NCBI GenBank assembly: GCA_014338405.1
Contig: JTDE01000698.1
Coordinates: 59,022 to 123,021, forward strand
Direction of reading: 5' to 3'
Source of the DNA: Paragonimus skrjabini miyazakii
Lineage: Eukaryota > Platyhelminthes > Trematoda > Plagiorchiida > Troglotrematidae
DNA length: 64,000 nt
In this document: in pieces, positions 36,001 to 47,217 of the stretch
How positions within the stretch are numbered: position 1 is the first letter of the stretch
Layout of the letters: each line of letters starts with the position of its first letter
Position numbers and translations under genes: made by a program
The notes under the pieces: model-generated
Database searches by the model: none
Told to the model about the DNA's origin: nothing
The model's input: only the letters and a program-made list of their open reading frames with translations

Positions 36001-37987
36001 ATCCTGTCCAACATAATTCCCATCGGTATAATTGGTGTTCTTAACTCGACAAGATCACGTCATTCGATAAATTGTCTGCAATCATTTCATCTAAAAAGTT
36101 TAATAAATATGAGCAGCAAATTTTTAAATTTTCCCTCAATAAAACGTATACAGGTGTATGACGATAGATCCATATTAATAAATTGTGAGAGTATTTTTTC
36201 AGAGCTTTCCAAATGTAGCGTATCTGGTATGTTAAATACGATGACATTACTCAAGCAACGCATCCGCCATATGATTCCTGTTGCAACCGAGTTGTTGAAC
36301 GGGCGGGCGCCTCCTATTATTATCCATATTCCGACTTTCAGGCACTTTGTAGATGTACGGTAGAGAGACAAGACTTTACTTTAAAAAAATAGATGAACCG
36401 TAGTTTGCTTTTAGTTGACTAAGCTCAGTTTACACTTTATATATCTTGTCGAATGAATTCGCCAACGCATTGTCCATGGGTATGGAACCTTGCTTAGGTT
36501 GGGGGGGTGTTAGTGAAGACCACTGGCTTATTGTCATCACACTCAACGGCAGTTTCTTTGGAAACGCCACCGGAAATCCTGAGCCGAAAACCTGTTTATT
36601 TAGAACGATCAATAGTAACTTCACCAACAATCACATTTTAAACAATATTTTTACCTGGCCCAAAAGTCCTATCATAATGTGAAAACTGCAAGCGCGTGTT
36701 TTCGATTCCTAATTTGCCTTAAACCAATGTATACTTGTTGTCAGCAGACTCCGTACTGCACAACAACTTTAGTGTGAGTTTAATGTGACAGAAACTTTCA
36801 GAATGCTGGATTGCTGAGTAGAGTCCACTTTGAGTGTACTCCGAAAATAAACGGGTGATCCGTGAATCACATATGGGTATATATTATATATATGATAAAG
36901 CATTAGGAAGCAAAATAAGTAGCTCTACATTACTCGTATGTAAGTTTTGTTGAATATTTTATCATAACATTTTGGTTGTGCTTACCGTGAAGTCAGAAAG
37001 GTAATGATAAACACATTCTGCGCATAAAAATCTGATGCGGAGTTAGAAATTAGGTTGTGGCAAGATAACAGATTAGCTAGGTAGCCAGATTATCAACAGC
37101 TGGTCAGCCAGAACAAAAGCCAATCCCCCAAATATAGAGCTGTGTTTGGAAAACAGATCAGTTAGATATTCGCCCTAAAAACAAAAGTTTTGTTGAAGTG
37201 TGATTTGTACCCATTTTGCAGTTTCTACATAGCTTGACTAGTTGACAGGTATCCATCCGCAGCGTAGTCAGAAAATAACGGGAACAATAATCAAATTAAA
37301 GCATTAAAACATTGTTAATTGAAAATCCTCGCAAACACACACCTACAGATATAAAGTACCTTATTCACCAAAAATACGTTGTGTTACTGTTTGAGAGAGC
37401 GCTTAAACCCTGTTCGGGCTTAACACCTGGTCGCTGCTTTAAAAAAGTTAACCAAAGTTTCTATTGGCTTCAAAAACAATGAGATTACTGGACCGCTTGC
37501 ATCATGAACTGACAAACTAATAACTATTCATTTGAAGGCTGCATTTGGTCTTACTTTGAAGTTGTTCGGCTTTAAACAGTTGAGTGCAAAAAGTATTTTG
37601 AAAGGCATTTGGCAAAAATCTTCTTCCCCTTAAAGGTTTGCAGAGGACGCTCAACACTAATGTTATGAAGTCCATTTTTTCTGTCCAAAACCACCCCATC
37701 CTCAAAAAACGTGACTGATTCAAACAAACTTGGCAGAACCGCCTAGAACAGTCGAGAGGTACCTTTGGCTATTTTTATCTGTCCGGTCTTTATTCCTCCA
37801 TATTCATTGGAGGCTTAGTGCCCCTATTTTTCCGGTTGCAGTCATTCTATTTTCTGATTCGAGAGTGTTTTAGGTCACTACTCACCATATAAATAAATGA
37901 TATTTTTCGCTTAGTGGCAAACGTTTTGGGGGCGGAACAAGACTGTTTTTTGCACGCCTCTTTTGGTTGGCCTTGTGGCAAATTACA
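33076..37987. other. Stretch without a firm gene
   Basis: Open frames at 35571-35942 (minus), 35321-35587 (minus, with a QLDTG string recalling an aspartic-protease site) and 36446-36682 (plus, several NxT/NxS sites) were examined. None has supporting context such as a following RT, splice sites or a second motif. Confidence 0.3.
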
Positions 37988-38277
37988 GGGATAGTCGCGG
38001 TATTTTCGAGACCGTGATTAACCGTGCTAATTACTACCCCAGGGATAATCCAAATTTTGTCAAGCGCACTGGTATATCGATGACAAACCAATGTATCCTT
38101 TCGAGGGTTTACAACAATCACTATCCCCACAGACCAGCGAAATCACAGCAGATGGGTGCATGGTTAGATTTAGGTCACTTTTCCTTTGTGAATTATTTAA
38201 GGGCTATCGAGGAGACTATCCATCAATTTCAGCGGATACTCCCTACACAAAGGTTATTTAGGGTTTTGCTTCGCTAA
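37988..38277 (+). CDS. Candidate terminal exon, unknown protein
   Basis: A pyrimidine-rich tract (CCTCTTTTGGTTGGCCTTG) and the acceptor CAAATTACAG precede a frame that is open for 96 codons to TAA. It starts in phase 2 (G|GAT AGT). The product would be polar and aromatic-rich, with NRANYYPRDNPNF, RVYNNHYPHRP and FVNYLRAIEE, and no domain I can name. An AATAAA lies at 38435-38440, about 160 nt after the stop, as expected for a 3' end. The frame is in fact open further left, to about 37915, and a minus-strand frame overlaps it, so chance is a real alternative. No upstream exon was found. Confidence 0.22.
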
Positions 38278-38434
38278 CGCTTACATGATAGACACATGAT
38301 GCTTTAGAATTTCATTTCTTGTAAAAAATGTCACTACACAAATATTTTTAAGACTGGTCAGTAAAAGACTGACGCCTACGCAACTTTCTAAGTGAGTTCA
38401 CACCGACCCGAAAATTTTAGAACTTCATGAGTGC

Positions 38435-38440
38435 AATAAA
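38435..38440 (+). other. Possible polyadenylation signal
   Basis: AATAAA about 160 nt after the stop of the candidate exon ending at 38277. Support is positional only. Confidence 0.25.
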
Positions 38441-38870
38441 GCAACAGCAAACAAATAGTTGGAAATCTATGCTGTTGTGTGTGCTTACAGTCACTGAGGT
38501 AATATTTTCCGCACAACAGATTTCACTGTATTCATTTTTATCTTCATAACTTGACCTGTGATTTATGAAGAATGCATAAACTGAACAATAGGAGAACTAT
38601 GCAGAGACCGTTATAATGCAAACACAAAACGGTCAGTTGTAAACAGGTCGACATCTCTGTTCAGTCCACTGGCTTCACTTATTATAAAGACCATACCCCA
38701 ATCAAAATGTTCCATATTTCATCTAATTGTACAAAGTCTGCAAACTTTTGAGGTATGTATTGACTGGTTTATTTAGGAGTGGTTTAAAAGAAACTGAAGC
38801 ATTCTTGATGTGCGTGACTTGAGTTGGAATAAATATTTTGCTAACCATAGTTCCAGTCAGTTACAACAAG

Positions 38871-38928
38871 ATGAACACCGAAGGAAGAGTTGTGATACTA
38901 TCACTTATACTTACGACATTTCATTTTT
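38871..38928 (+). CDS. Signal-peptide first exon of a candidate secreted micro-exon gene
   Basis: ATG opens 19 codons, MNTEGRVVILSLILTTFHF, with a charged N-region and a hydrophobic core, which is a classical signal-peptide layout. The exon ends in TTTTT|GTGAGT, leaving one base of the next codon (phase 1). A short first exon consisting only of a signal peptide, then small phase-1 exons, is the hallmark of flatworm micro-exon genes and other secreted-peptide genes. Two continuations fit the phase. One is a compact gene with exons at 39002-39025 and 39075-39184 and a nearby AATAAA. The other is a distant pair at 45122-45148 and 45233-45372, where the join gives HF-CYAVPTTRD with a good cleavage site after CYA. 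Both could be used. Confidence 0.45.
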
Positions 38929-39001
38929 GTGAGTTGAAGATTACGTATATTAACTTCACATTGGCAAGTGTTTTCTAATTTATTTTTGTGATGTATATTA
39001 G

Positions 39002-39025
39002 ATGGATTCGACCTGAAAATACCCA
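39002..39025 (+). CDS. Candidate 24-nt micro-exon
   Basis: A strong acceptor (TTTTCTAATTTATTTTTG...ATATTAG) ends a 73-nt intron after the signal-peptide exon. In phase 1 the segment reads YGFDLKIP. The donor would be CCCA|GTTAGG, which is weak. If unused, an in-frame TAG follows within two codons and the transcript would end there. The length is a multiple of three with symmetric phase. Skipping this exon (38928 joined to 39075) also keeps the frame. Confidence 0.2.
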
Positions 39026-39074
39026 GTTAGGTGCAAAGGCGATTTCGCATACAACATATGCAACTCATTTTCAG

Positions 39075-39184
39075 TGATCATTAAAATATGCAAACAGGCT
39101 GATGCTGAAAGTAGAATAATTTACCAGGAATTCAAGTCCATTTGTGAATATTCGCATGTTTCACTCGATAAGGTCGGAAGTTAA
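39075..39184 (+). CDS. Candidate terminal exon of the compact secreted-peptide gene
   Basis: Acceptor CAACTCATTTTCAG is followed in phase 1 by 35 open codons to TAA: IIKICKQADAESR, then YQEFKSICEYSH and LDKVGS. With the first exon this gives a pre-peptide of about 55-63 residues. If joined directly, the hydrophobic stretch runs on to KQA|DAESR, a possible cleavage site. Two cysteines remain. AATAAA at 39244-39249 lies 60 nt past the stop. The unit 38871-39250 would be a complete small gene with introns of 73 and 49 nt (or one of 146 nt). I do not recognise the peptide. Confidence 0.3.
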
Positions 39185-39243
39185 CTATGCGTTTCGCTCA
39201 TAATTTTTATGGCTCAATTCAGAATGTTCGCAAAATTGTCGAC

Positions 39244-39249
39244 AATAAA
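39244..39249 (+). other. Possible polyadenylation signal
   Basis: AATAAA 60 nt downstream of the TAA at 39182-39184. The spacing is right for the 3' end of the compact candidate gene. Confidence 0.35.
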
Positions 39250-39339
39250 CTTAAGCAACCACACGCTTGCAATCTACATAAGCATTACTCTGTTCTTGAT
39301 GCCTAATGCCTCAATGCCTCAATGCTTCTCCGTACTGTA

Positions 39340-39503
39340 AGCTGGAGAAGATATTACAACCAAAAACGTCTTCACAGATTGGCAATGCAGATTATCTGTT
39401 GGAACAGGTTGCTCGTCTGGAATTCAAGGCAGACTTGATGCAGGCTACCGCTGTCTTATCATATGGCTGTGGGGAACAGTTTTGCACATATTTAAAATAG
39501 ATA
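39340..39503 (+). CDS. Candidate exon or small open frame, unknown
   Basis: After CTTCTCCGTACTGTAAG a phase-0 frame runs to TAG with an amphipathic, coding-like composition (NADYLLEQVARLEFKADLMQ, then CGEQFCTYLK). The same frame can also start at ATG 39306. It could be an alternative 3' exon of the signal-peptide gene, but no upstream exon with a good phase-0 donor was found, because GATAAG|GTCGGA at 39173 is poor. The 54-64 codons are not significant by length. Confidence 0.18.
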
Positions 39504-42500
39504 GGCCGACTCAAATCAGGACTAGGAGTTTGACAGCTAGAAAGTGCATTTCATGAAAGAAAAGGCACACTATTCTGAGGTATATATAATGTCGGGGCAA
39601 TGATTCGTTTGAGTATCAGGCCTCTTGTCTGCAGTATATGACATACACAAGTAGTCAGTAGACTGACAAATTAACAGAATCCCGGACAATCATAAAGAAC
39701 AGCCACTTCAGTGATCTATACTTTATAAGACTCCACATCTATGAAAGGCCATTCATTTTGCTAACAAGACGCAGTTCATTGGTAGAATAAAGTGACGTTA
39801 CCATTGTCGTTCACCAGAGTAATCCAGATAAAATAGTTTCTTGTTCCTGAAGCGCAAATTCTCACTTTAAGTGTATGAAACGTCAGCCTTTATCAAGTCT
39901 GAACAACTCTTGAAACAAGCCTGATAGTTACTGTGACATTCTTACTAGTTCAGAAAGGACTCACTGGTCAAGATCTTGTGTTTTGACTGGATGTAAATCA
40001 CCCACAGGAACTGCATAGTTCCACCTCAAAATTACTCTACTGGGCGAGTAACCTCAATGGAGCATGCAAACTGTTACTGAAACTTGAACTGTCGTTTAGA
40101 ACTCACTGAGCAGTTCACGGTGGAAAACACCAACGCCTATGTTGGTCACTGATACTGTATTTATTCAGTCCAGAAGGAAGTGAAATACTTAGGTCTTCAG
40201 TTTTGTTCATTTCAGTGGTGAACCTTAGAGGACAAGAATGATAGGCTATCTTAAAAGCTGTAGTTATTTGCAGACGTTTTCTATACGGTAATCAAATGAA
40301 GAAATAACTAGCGTGGCGATTCAAAGAAAAGCGCTCAGATCTTGCAGGTATGGTAAACCTTTGGCTAACATATGACTATCATTCCAGGGCCTAATGGGAA
40401 GATAGTGGATATGTAAAAGTATCTATTTGGCTGCCTCAATGTTACTTCCAGGGCGTTTGTTTTCTATTACGGAGAGACTCGACAAAATAAGAAGGTTCGT
40501 ATTATGCAGCTGCAAACCCATTAGTAGAATATCGGACTGATTTTAGGAATTCTACGTTGTGTGCAAGAGAACCTTCCGGGAAGGAAAAGCTGCGATGTTG
40601 ACTGATTAAATTAATAGATTTCAATTTGTGGTGAAACATTTAATCGTGTCACATTTTTTGACTATAAGGGAATTAGTAAAGACTATAATGACTAATTTTA
40701 TATTTCGAATTGTCGATCACAGATGTTCATTCATATTAATTTCGTGTTCCATTTACTTGGAAGTTAACCGGTGGATGATGAGATGTACTGTGCAACACTG
40801 ACAGTAGCACTCGCACCACCAGTCAAACAAACTATCAAGGCGGCTGTTGTAGAAAAGAAGAAATATAATCATATTCCGTTTATATCAGAGCTCGTCACTG
40901 GTACGTATACTGGAGATGGGATTGAATTGCGGGGCTGAATCCCCATGTAAGCATTGTGTTGGTGAATGTGCCTCCTGCAAAGAACAGCCTTAATAACAGT
41001 ACAAGTAAAGCGTTGTGCATATTGTCAAAAAGTTAGTTTGAGATATCCATTCCTTGTCAACTACTTCTGAATGTTGTGCTTATTGTTGACTTCACGCAAT
41101 AATTTGTTTGTATGCATACACATGGTCTCTATATGATTGACTGTTCAAAAGTGGAATGAGTGAATCTGGTCGAACTACACCTATGATTGGCTCAGAGAAT
41201 CCACATGTGTGGGAAACTCGAGATGATTATATTCATAACAGAGTGATGAGATACTAGTAGTTCATCAACGCCTACATAGCAATCAAACGTAATGTCCAGT
41301 TACAGTTGTTCTCGCTTTGGGAAACATTCTAGCTAGAAAATTACAACAGTGGAGGTTGGGTACTTCAAAATTTATTTTAAAATGCGCTAGTTTGATGATT
41401 TATATGGATAAGTTACGATTCCAACGTTGTTAAAATGGGTTTCTGCAAACAACTACCGGGGTATACCAGAACTTACTTATGGTTGGGCACTCCGCATGTG
41501 TGCTGTCATATAAGGATATACTTTATATATGTTGAAGTGGGATTTCACAGAGACATTGGGAGGATGAGCAATCTAACTAGACGTCAGTTCGACTTCCAAA
41601 TTAACACATCAGTAAACGAATGACACTCAGCCCAGTTGTTCAAAAGATTGCTCCGAATGACAGTTAAACTTCAGAAAAGTGAAACATGAAGTAGGACACC
41701 ATACTGCCCATCTTCTTCAAACAATGATGTTCAAATGAATCGCAGTTAATGCTTTTCGAAGTGTGAAATCGAGATTTGCAGGTTGAAGGTCACTTTATTT
41801 GGCTTTGTTCAAACATTGCTTGTATGAAAAACCCTAAGCCCTTCGGTTAACAAGGCTTTCAAACGGGTGTTTTTTGAAGATATGAAACGGAGACGTTACG
41901 TCTACTAAACGTTTGGCACATTGTTTCCATTTTTTACCTATCTTCCGTACAAAGTATTTTTGCTTGAAATCTTGATATAACAAAGAATATTTTTCCCAGC
42001 CGTTTTGGTATAAAGTTCCCGTTATGCATACACTGAATACTACATCGTTCCATAGTTACATAAACACAAACATTCTTGTAAGTGCTCAAATAAATACTTA
42101 TGTAGTTAAAGTATAAAATGCACAAAGCTTGCACATTGTCAGATGGCCACCGGTGTATAGGTATGTGAAACAGGCGGGTAGTGTGCAAGGTTCAGACGCT
42201 CCACTGCTACACAAAGGCTGTCGGATTTGTCCGTTTCACAAAAGTAAGCAGAACGTTAACGATCATGACCGGTTGCCAGGAATAAGTGGAATTCTTAGCG
42301 AGTTAAAGCTTTTGTAAATGTTTGACATAATTTCTGCTGTGTATTGTGGCATTACTGTAATGATGTCAGTAACAAGTTCAACTCTTATTAACTTGTGTTT
42401 GCATGCAAACAGAAATTTACAAGGACTTTTTCCAGACTCACCAGGACAAAGTCAAATTAACACTTCAAGCTACCGGAGTATGGATTTCGTAGCACACAGT

Positions 42501-45121
42501 CAGTTGACTTGTAGCACGCGGAATGTGAATAGTCGTAGTCTAAGCTTTCTCGCCCAGTTTTGTCTTACTGGATAACAGTTTGAATTTTGCTTTGTACCTT
42601 CGTGACCAACTGGCTGGACACACCGAATATAAGTGCATCAGGACGGAAGACGGTTGATTAAGTCAACGTGACACAGGCTGTAGTACTCTTTCTGGTATCA
42701 CTACTCAGCTGATTATGAATAACTTTCCCATAATTATCGAAGTTATACTTGGTATGCACTGAACGATGAAAAACCTCTACACGATCACATATAACAATTC
42801 CGGACGGATAACATTCACCCCTTTCTCGGTGACAAATTATGGTTTCGTTCTTCTGGTGAAGGTTGAAATGTACAACAACTAAACAATTCATCACTTGATA
42901 CAATAGTGTATGTGTTATGAAATTATATTCGAATGTATAACTTGGTTAGATCTGCTGGTTCTAAGTTCTTAAATGTATCGTCAATATTTGTTTGTTGTCC
43001 AAGGCGATGACTAAACAGTTGGTTAAAACGTTTATCGCTCGATCGACTAATCAAATCAGTCTTCTTATCTGTGACTTTGCACTTTAAAACTATTACGGGA
43101 AATTGTGTGTTGAATGATGTTTGCATTTCACTTTTGGGGCTGAGGGTTTGTTTGAATTATTGTGCAACATCACGGTATAAAGGGTGTGCTGGAACTACTC
43201 CCCAATCTAATGTACTTCTCTCAAGTTAAAATAACACTATTGGGTTTTTGAAAAGGAATTCGGCGAGTTCAGATAAACCTAAATTTGCGAATCCGGGCAA
43301 AAAATATGAAGAAAATAATACGTTACTTCTGTCAGTTGAAAGTGTTCAGACTACAGACTTCTTGAAATATTTTCGGCATATGATCGACTGGCATACCAGC
43401 ACCACGGACAAAGTTTCAACCTACACGAGAGGTTGCGAAATCGTTTGGCAAAGTCAGCATTCATCATCTCTGAGAAATAGAACGCCACACCTAATTGATC
43501 GCGGTCTTTGCATTTACATAAGCTTTCGACTGGCAAACTTCAAAAGTAAACACTAGGCTGCAGTTTTTTCTTATAATAGCCCATCATATCCGCATCGGAA
43601 TTCGTAATGTAACCCTCGTAGTTGCGAGATTTATGTTCAGGCAACATAATAGTCTACTTTTTTGAAGGTATGATCAATTAATCATATCCAGACGCTCAAC
43701 CACAACCCTGTTTTAATAGTAAGTAGTCTGTGCTCACTTTCAGATAGAGGATAAAGGATGGATCTATACTGATAACTTCATAATTTAGTCCAATATACTG
43801 TAATTTATGTACGACGTCGTTTATTGTTTTGTATGACTATTCGGTTAAGCCTATTATCAAGAAACCGGTGTTGTGGATGCCAAGCTACGTCCACACTATA
43901 TGTAGTCTGAATGAGGGGTCCAGTAGGGAAGGAAACATACACCAATGGAGGGCTCTATTGAGAGAGGAACTGGCGTCAAGTTCTGCCTTCCAAAATGTGT
44001 TGGTCGAGAAGTTATCTGAATGAAAAACCTATGAGTGAACGTAGGTGACGTTCGGTTTGGAATAACTCATATATTCAAAACACTATCCGTAGTCGTTCTT
44101 AACTACTTCTAGTTTATCCGGTTGAAGTTGAGATAGATGTTGATATAATATCATTTAAACAACCCTTTGTTCGAATAACGGTTAGGCTTAAACACGCGAG
44201 CAATGAGCTCCTGCTCATCGATTTGTACTCTGGCATTCAAAATCCCAGTGTTCCCATACTATTAAATTCAAGCCAACCTGTTGGTAATCACGATGACTTA
44301 AAACAGTCAGAATGTAGATGTTTGATTTATGTGTGCCATGAATGTTAAAATGACTGTAACAAGGCTGCAACATAGAAAAAAAGAAAGACAATCGTTACAA
44401 TATAGGTTATTGAAAACAGATTCCGTATGAAAACTGCTACAGTTGCCGGAAATGTAAAAATCGCCTTTTAATTGTTGGTAGGCGGCACAAAATTTGCACC
44501 ATTCTATGCAACAGCACCGCCATAAGGGAGTTTTATTATATGGAGCGCCGATAATACAATAATCAACAGGGTAGTAAATATTGTTCAAAATGTGATAATC
44601 CATGTTACTTTCATTTGCAGTGCAGTGCTATCCCTTTTGTTCACCCAAGTGTAACTTTTTGTTTTAGTAAATTCAAAAATTTCATACACATTAGAAACGC
44701 ATCCATGAAATCATAAATTATTCAGCTCAATTACACAAACCGCACCGTTTACATCCGCTTGGAAAAAGGTACAGTTTATTGGATCCTCTAAATGGGTGCG
44801 TGGTACTCACTTCAAAACGACCCAACTGAGATTGTGAACCTAGTAGGATATTTCTCTGAAACCAACACTACTCAAAGATTTTCCTCCAGTTTGCAGACAG
44901 TGGATAGGAAATAAATTCAACACATCTTAGAATAAGAAATATGTGAACTCCCAAAAACATACCTCTATTTGCACTGACAGCCGGGAAAACGCGTGTTCAA
45001 AATCTTAGTGGATGTTATTTGTTTTTTCTCGTTTGCTGGTTTAAACGTATTACCGCGATATTATTTTGATGAACCTAGTGTTTTTTGAACATAAATTTAA
45101 TGAGTATCGCTTTCTCTTCAG
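39504..45121. other. Putative intron or intergenic stretch
   Basis: No repeat or domain is recognised. One 18-nt segment, 42143-42160, lies between ACATTGTCAG and the donor ATAG|GTATGT. It is open in phase 1-1 (reading GHRCI after the split codon) and is a possible extra micro-exon of the gene starting at 38871. Its shortness makes chance likely. Confidence 0.3.
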
Positions 45122-45148
45122 GCTATGCTGTACCCACAACGAGAGACT
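45122..45148 (+). CDS. Candidate 27-nt micro-exon
   Basis: Acceptor CGCTTTCTCTTCAG, 27 nt, then donor GACT|GTAAGT. With one base carried from a phase-1 exon it reads CYAVPTTRD and again ends in phase 1. Joined to the signal-peptide exon at 38871-38928 it supplies a plausible cleavage site (FCYA|VPT). The interval to the next candidate exon is only 84 nt and ends in a pyrimidine-rich acceptor, which strengthens the pair. The intron back to 38928 would be 6.2 kb. Confidence 0.4.
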
Positions 45149-45232
45149 GTAAGTAAATGATTCCATTACGCAACTTATTTGTGTATCTTACAAAAACTTT
45201 TGTCTTTTTTTAAATATTCCTTATTACTGAAG

Positions 45233-45372
45233 CCGTGCCACTCATTGCAACCAGTAATGAAATCATCTGTAATAACGAACCAGTACCGTATACACAAAGA
45301 CCTGCAATCCCAGGGTCACTCTGGATGAAGCTCAGTTGTGACAATGAAACGGCTACACAATTATCTTTGTGA
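45233..45372 (+). CDS. Candidate terminal exon following the 27-nt micro-exon
   Basis: Acceptor region TTTTGTCTTTTTTAAATATTCC...ACTGAAG is followed in phase 1 by 45 open codons to TGA: VPLIATSNEIICNNEPVPYT, then the Trp-containing PGSLWMKLSCDNET and ATQLSL. Together with 38871-38928 and 45122-45148 it would encode a secreted peptide of 74 residues with an NET glycosylation motif near the end. A weaker reading splits it at ATCATCT|GTAATA (45269), which would leave a 36-nt phase-1 cassette. An AATAAA lies near 45770. The peptide is not recognised. Confidence 0.32.
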
Positions 45373-46589
45373 AAACATTGTGCTTTAGGAAAGCAGTCAG
45401 CGGCATTTGCGTTGAGATGGTCCGTATTCTGACAAAGCTGTGTTTTTTTAAGTTATCACAAGCCCGAATATCCCTAACTTCACTGCTCGCATAACGGAAT
45501 ATACGTCGATATTTCTGAAGTATTGACAATTCCTGGAAAACTCCATAATGGAAACGCACTGATGTGCCGTTAGTAGTCGAAGGCTATTCGATGTCCTCAT
45601 ATTCACCTTAAAGGGGCCAGTATTTATTGGTGACTATCGCCAAAATGCATGAGGGACTTAAACCACTTTATTTCCTACACACTACAGATTTTACAGTTAG
45701 TGAAGTCAGTGAACATTTTTCAATACCTCAGATGTGAACTGTTTACTAGGGATATTTTTTAGAAAGAAAATAAAAACGTGTTTGTGAATGTCCGTGTTAC
45801 CAGTGTTAATTATCAAATCTTTAGTGAAATCTTACGCACTTATGCTGAAAGGTTCTCTCTGGTGACTGGAAAGTAGGAGTTTGCAAGTGAAGTCTGTATG
45901 CACGCTTTGTTCTTGATTTGGTCAAGCTCTTTGAACAAATACGGCCGAAGTCATGCGAGGTTCATGTTGCTAGCTGATCATTGCACTTTGTGCCCGCTAA
46001 CTACAAAGCAGGGTAGATTTGCATCCGTTTTTGCTACTGGACCACCGCAGTAAATTCAGACTTTCGTTTGAGCTCCTTATCTCGTATAATCGATCCCGTT
46101 CAATCCATAGGCTGCTAAACGGCAATTCTCAGTAAAGCAGTGTGATTTCATCATAAATAGAAATGACTATCCAGTCATATTCAACAGTCAAGTTTAGCAG
46201 ACTCATCAATAATTCAAACACAACCAGAACAACGCCCGTCGGCTGTCTCAAAAACAAGCACCCATTGACAGTATTATATATTTCTAACTTCAAGAAACAG
46301 CGTTTACTGGTAGAAACCATGCAGTGGAAAAAATAACCTGCAACAAATATCGATAGAAACTAGCAATTAGAGTCAGTAACTGGACTCACCGGAGATAAAC
46401 ACTTTTCACTGGAGTGTTTGAGGTGTTCCGAGCAATGTTAATACTGCTCGGCAGTAGAGCTGAGACAAAATCCACTAACGGAATATTTCGGCTGACTATC
46501 ACCAGGGTTGAAGGAAGAATTAACCTATGCAATCGGATTAACTCAAAAATTATATTGTCTCCACATTTTTGTCCAACCAAACAAATATA
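45373..46589. other. Non-coding stretch after the candidate terminal exon
   Basis: It holds a possible polyadenylation signal (AATAAA near 45770). Nothing else was recognised. Confidence 0.35.
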
Positions 46590-46712
46590 AATAAAAATTG
46601 AGAAAAACTTTTTATCACATCTGTCGCAATCCGTAGATTATCCAGAAAGCCCATTCCGAAAATAAGCACCAGACTGGAGGTTTGTTCATACTAGAACTCA
46701 TCAGTAGTGCAT
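46590..46712 (-). repeat. Hammerhead-bearing SINE-like element, copy at 46.6 kb
   Basis: On the minus strand GCACTACTGATGAG is followed by GGTGCTTATTTTCGGAATGG and ATCTACGGATTGCG. The order matches the 58.0-kb copy (TAGTGCTTCTTTTCGG, AGTCTATGTGAATGCGG). The element trails off into A/T-rich sequence before its usual 3' end, so the copy is 3'-truncated or decayed. Confidence 0.65.
46666..46710 (-). ncRNA. Hammerhead in SINE-like copy (core nearly intact)
   Basis: Stem I GCACTA pairs with TGGTGC (one G-U). Core CTGATGA is intact. Stem II is GTTC/GAAC with a 6-nt loop. The GAAA segment reads AAAC, so the conserved G and the first stem III base are changed. The layout is a type I hammerhead with a short stem III; the core change probably abolishes cleavage. 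Confidence 0.6.
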
Positions 46713-46959
46713 AGCTTTGCACGGAAACTTTGTTGTTCGGGTTTTATGAAAACCGAGGCCTCCTACCAAACATCGCTAATTAGATTATCGTTCAACAAGT
46801 TGATCACTTTTGTGACCTCAACTAGGCGGAAAGTCCTGGTGGAATGGTAATTGAGTGGAATTAACAGGACAGTTGCTGTGTCACCTTTCGAAGTGTTTTG
46901 GCGATCACAGCATTACTAACAAGCCAGGGTGGCTGAGTATTTACACACGGGGACGATTC

Positions 46960-47217
46960 TTTCGTGGCTGATGCGAGGTGAATGGGGCCGCTTGGTGGTG
47001 AACACGGTTGTCTGATCGAAGCGTGGCCGGAGTTATTGTCGCGGTCGTGGCAAGCATGTGCACTACTTACGGACCGTTCACACAAGAGTAAAATTGCAGT
47101 TTAATTCCTATCCCCGGAACACCGTCAACAGCAAAGTCTACGTGAATGGGACAGACAAGATCAACTGAAAGTGACGTACTATTTACATGGAACCAAACCT
47201 TTCCACTACTTATCAGG
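46960..47217 (+). repeat. Decayed SINE-like element, copy at 47.0 kb
   Basis: GTGCACTACTTACGG is the ribozyme region with its core lost. AGCAAAGTCTACGTGAATGG, AGATCAACTGAAAGTGACG and ACTACTTATCAGG follow, in the order of the family's 3' half. Upstream, GGGTGGCTGAGTATTTACAC resembles a tRNA A-box (TGGCNNAGTNG type), so this copy may retain a tRNA-derived head. It lies head to head with the minus-strand copy ending at 46712. Confidence 0.5.

Noticed and set aside
36446..36682. Plus-strand frame with several N-glycosylation motifs, first thought to be an extracellular exon
   Set aside because: No clear acceptor or donor, an equally open minus-strand frame overlaps it, and the length is within chance.
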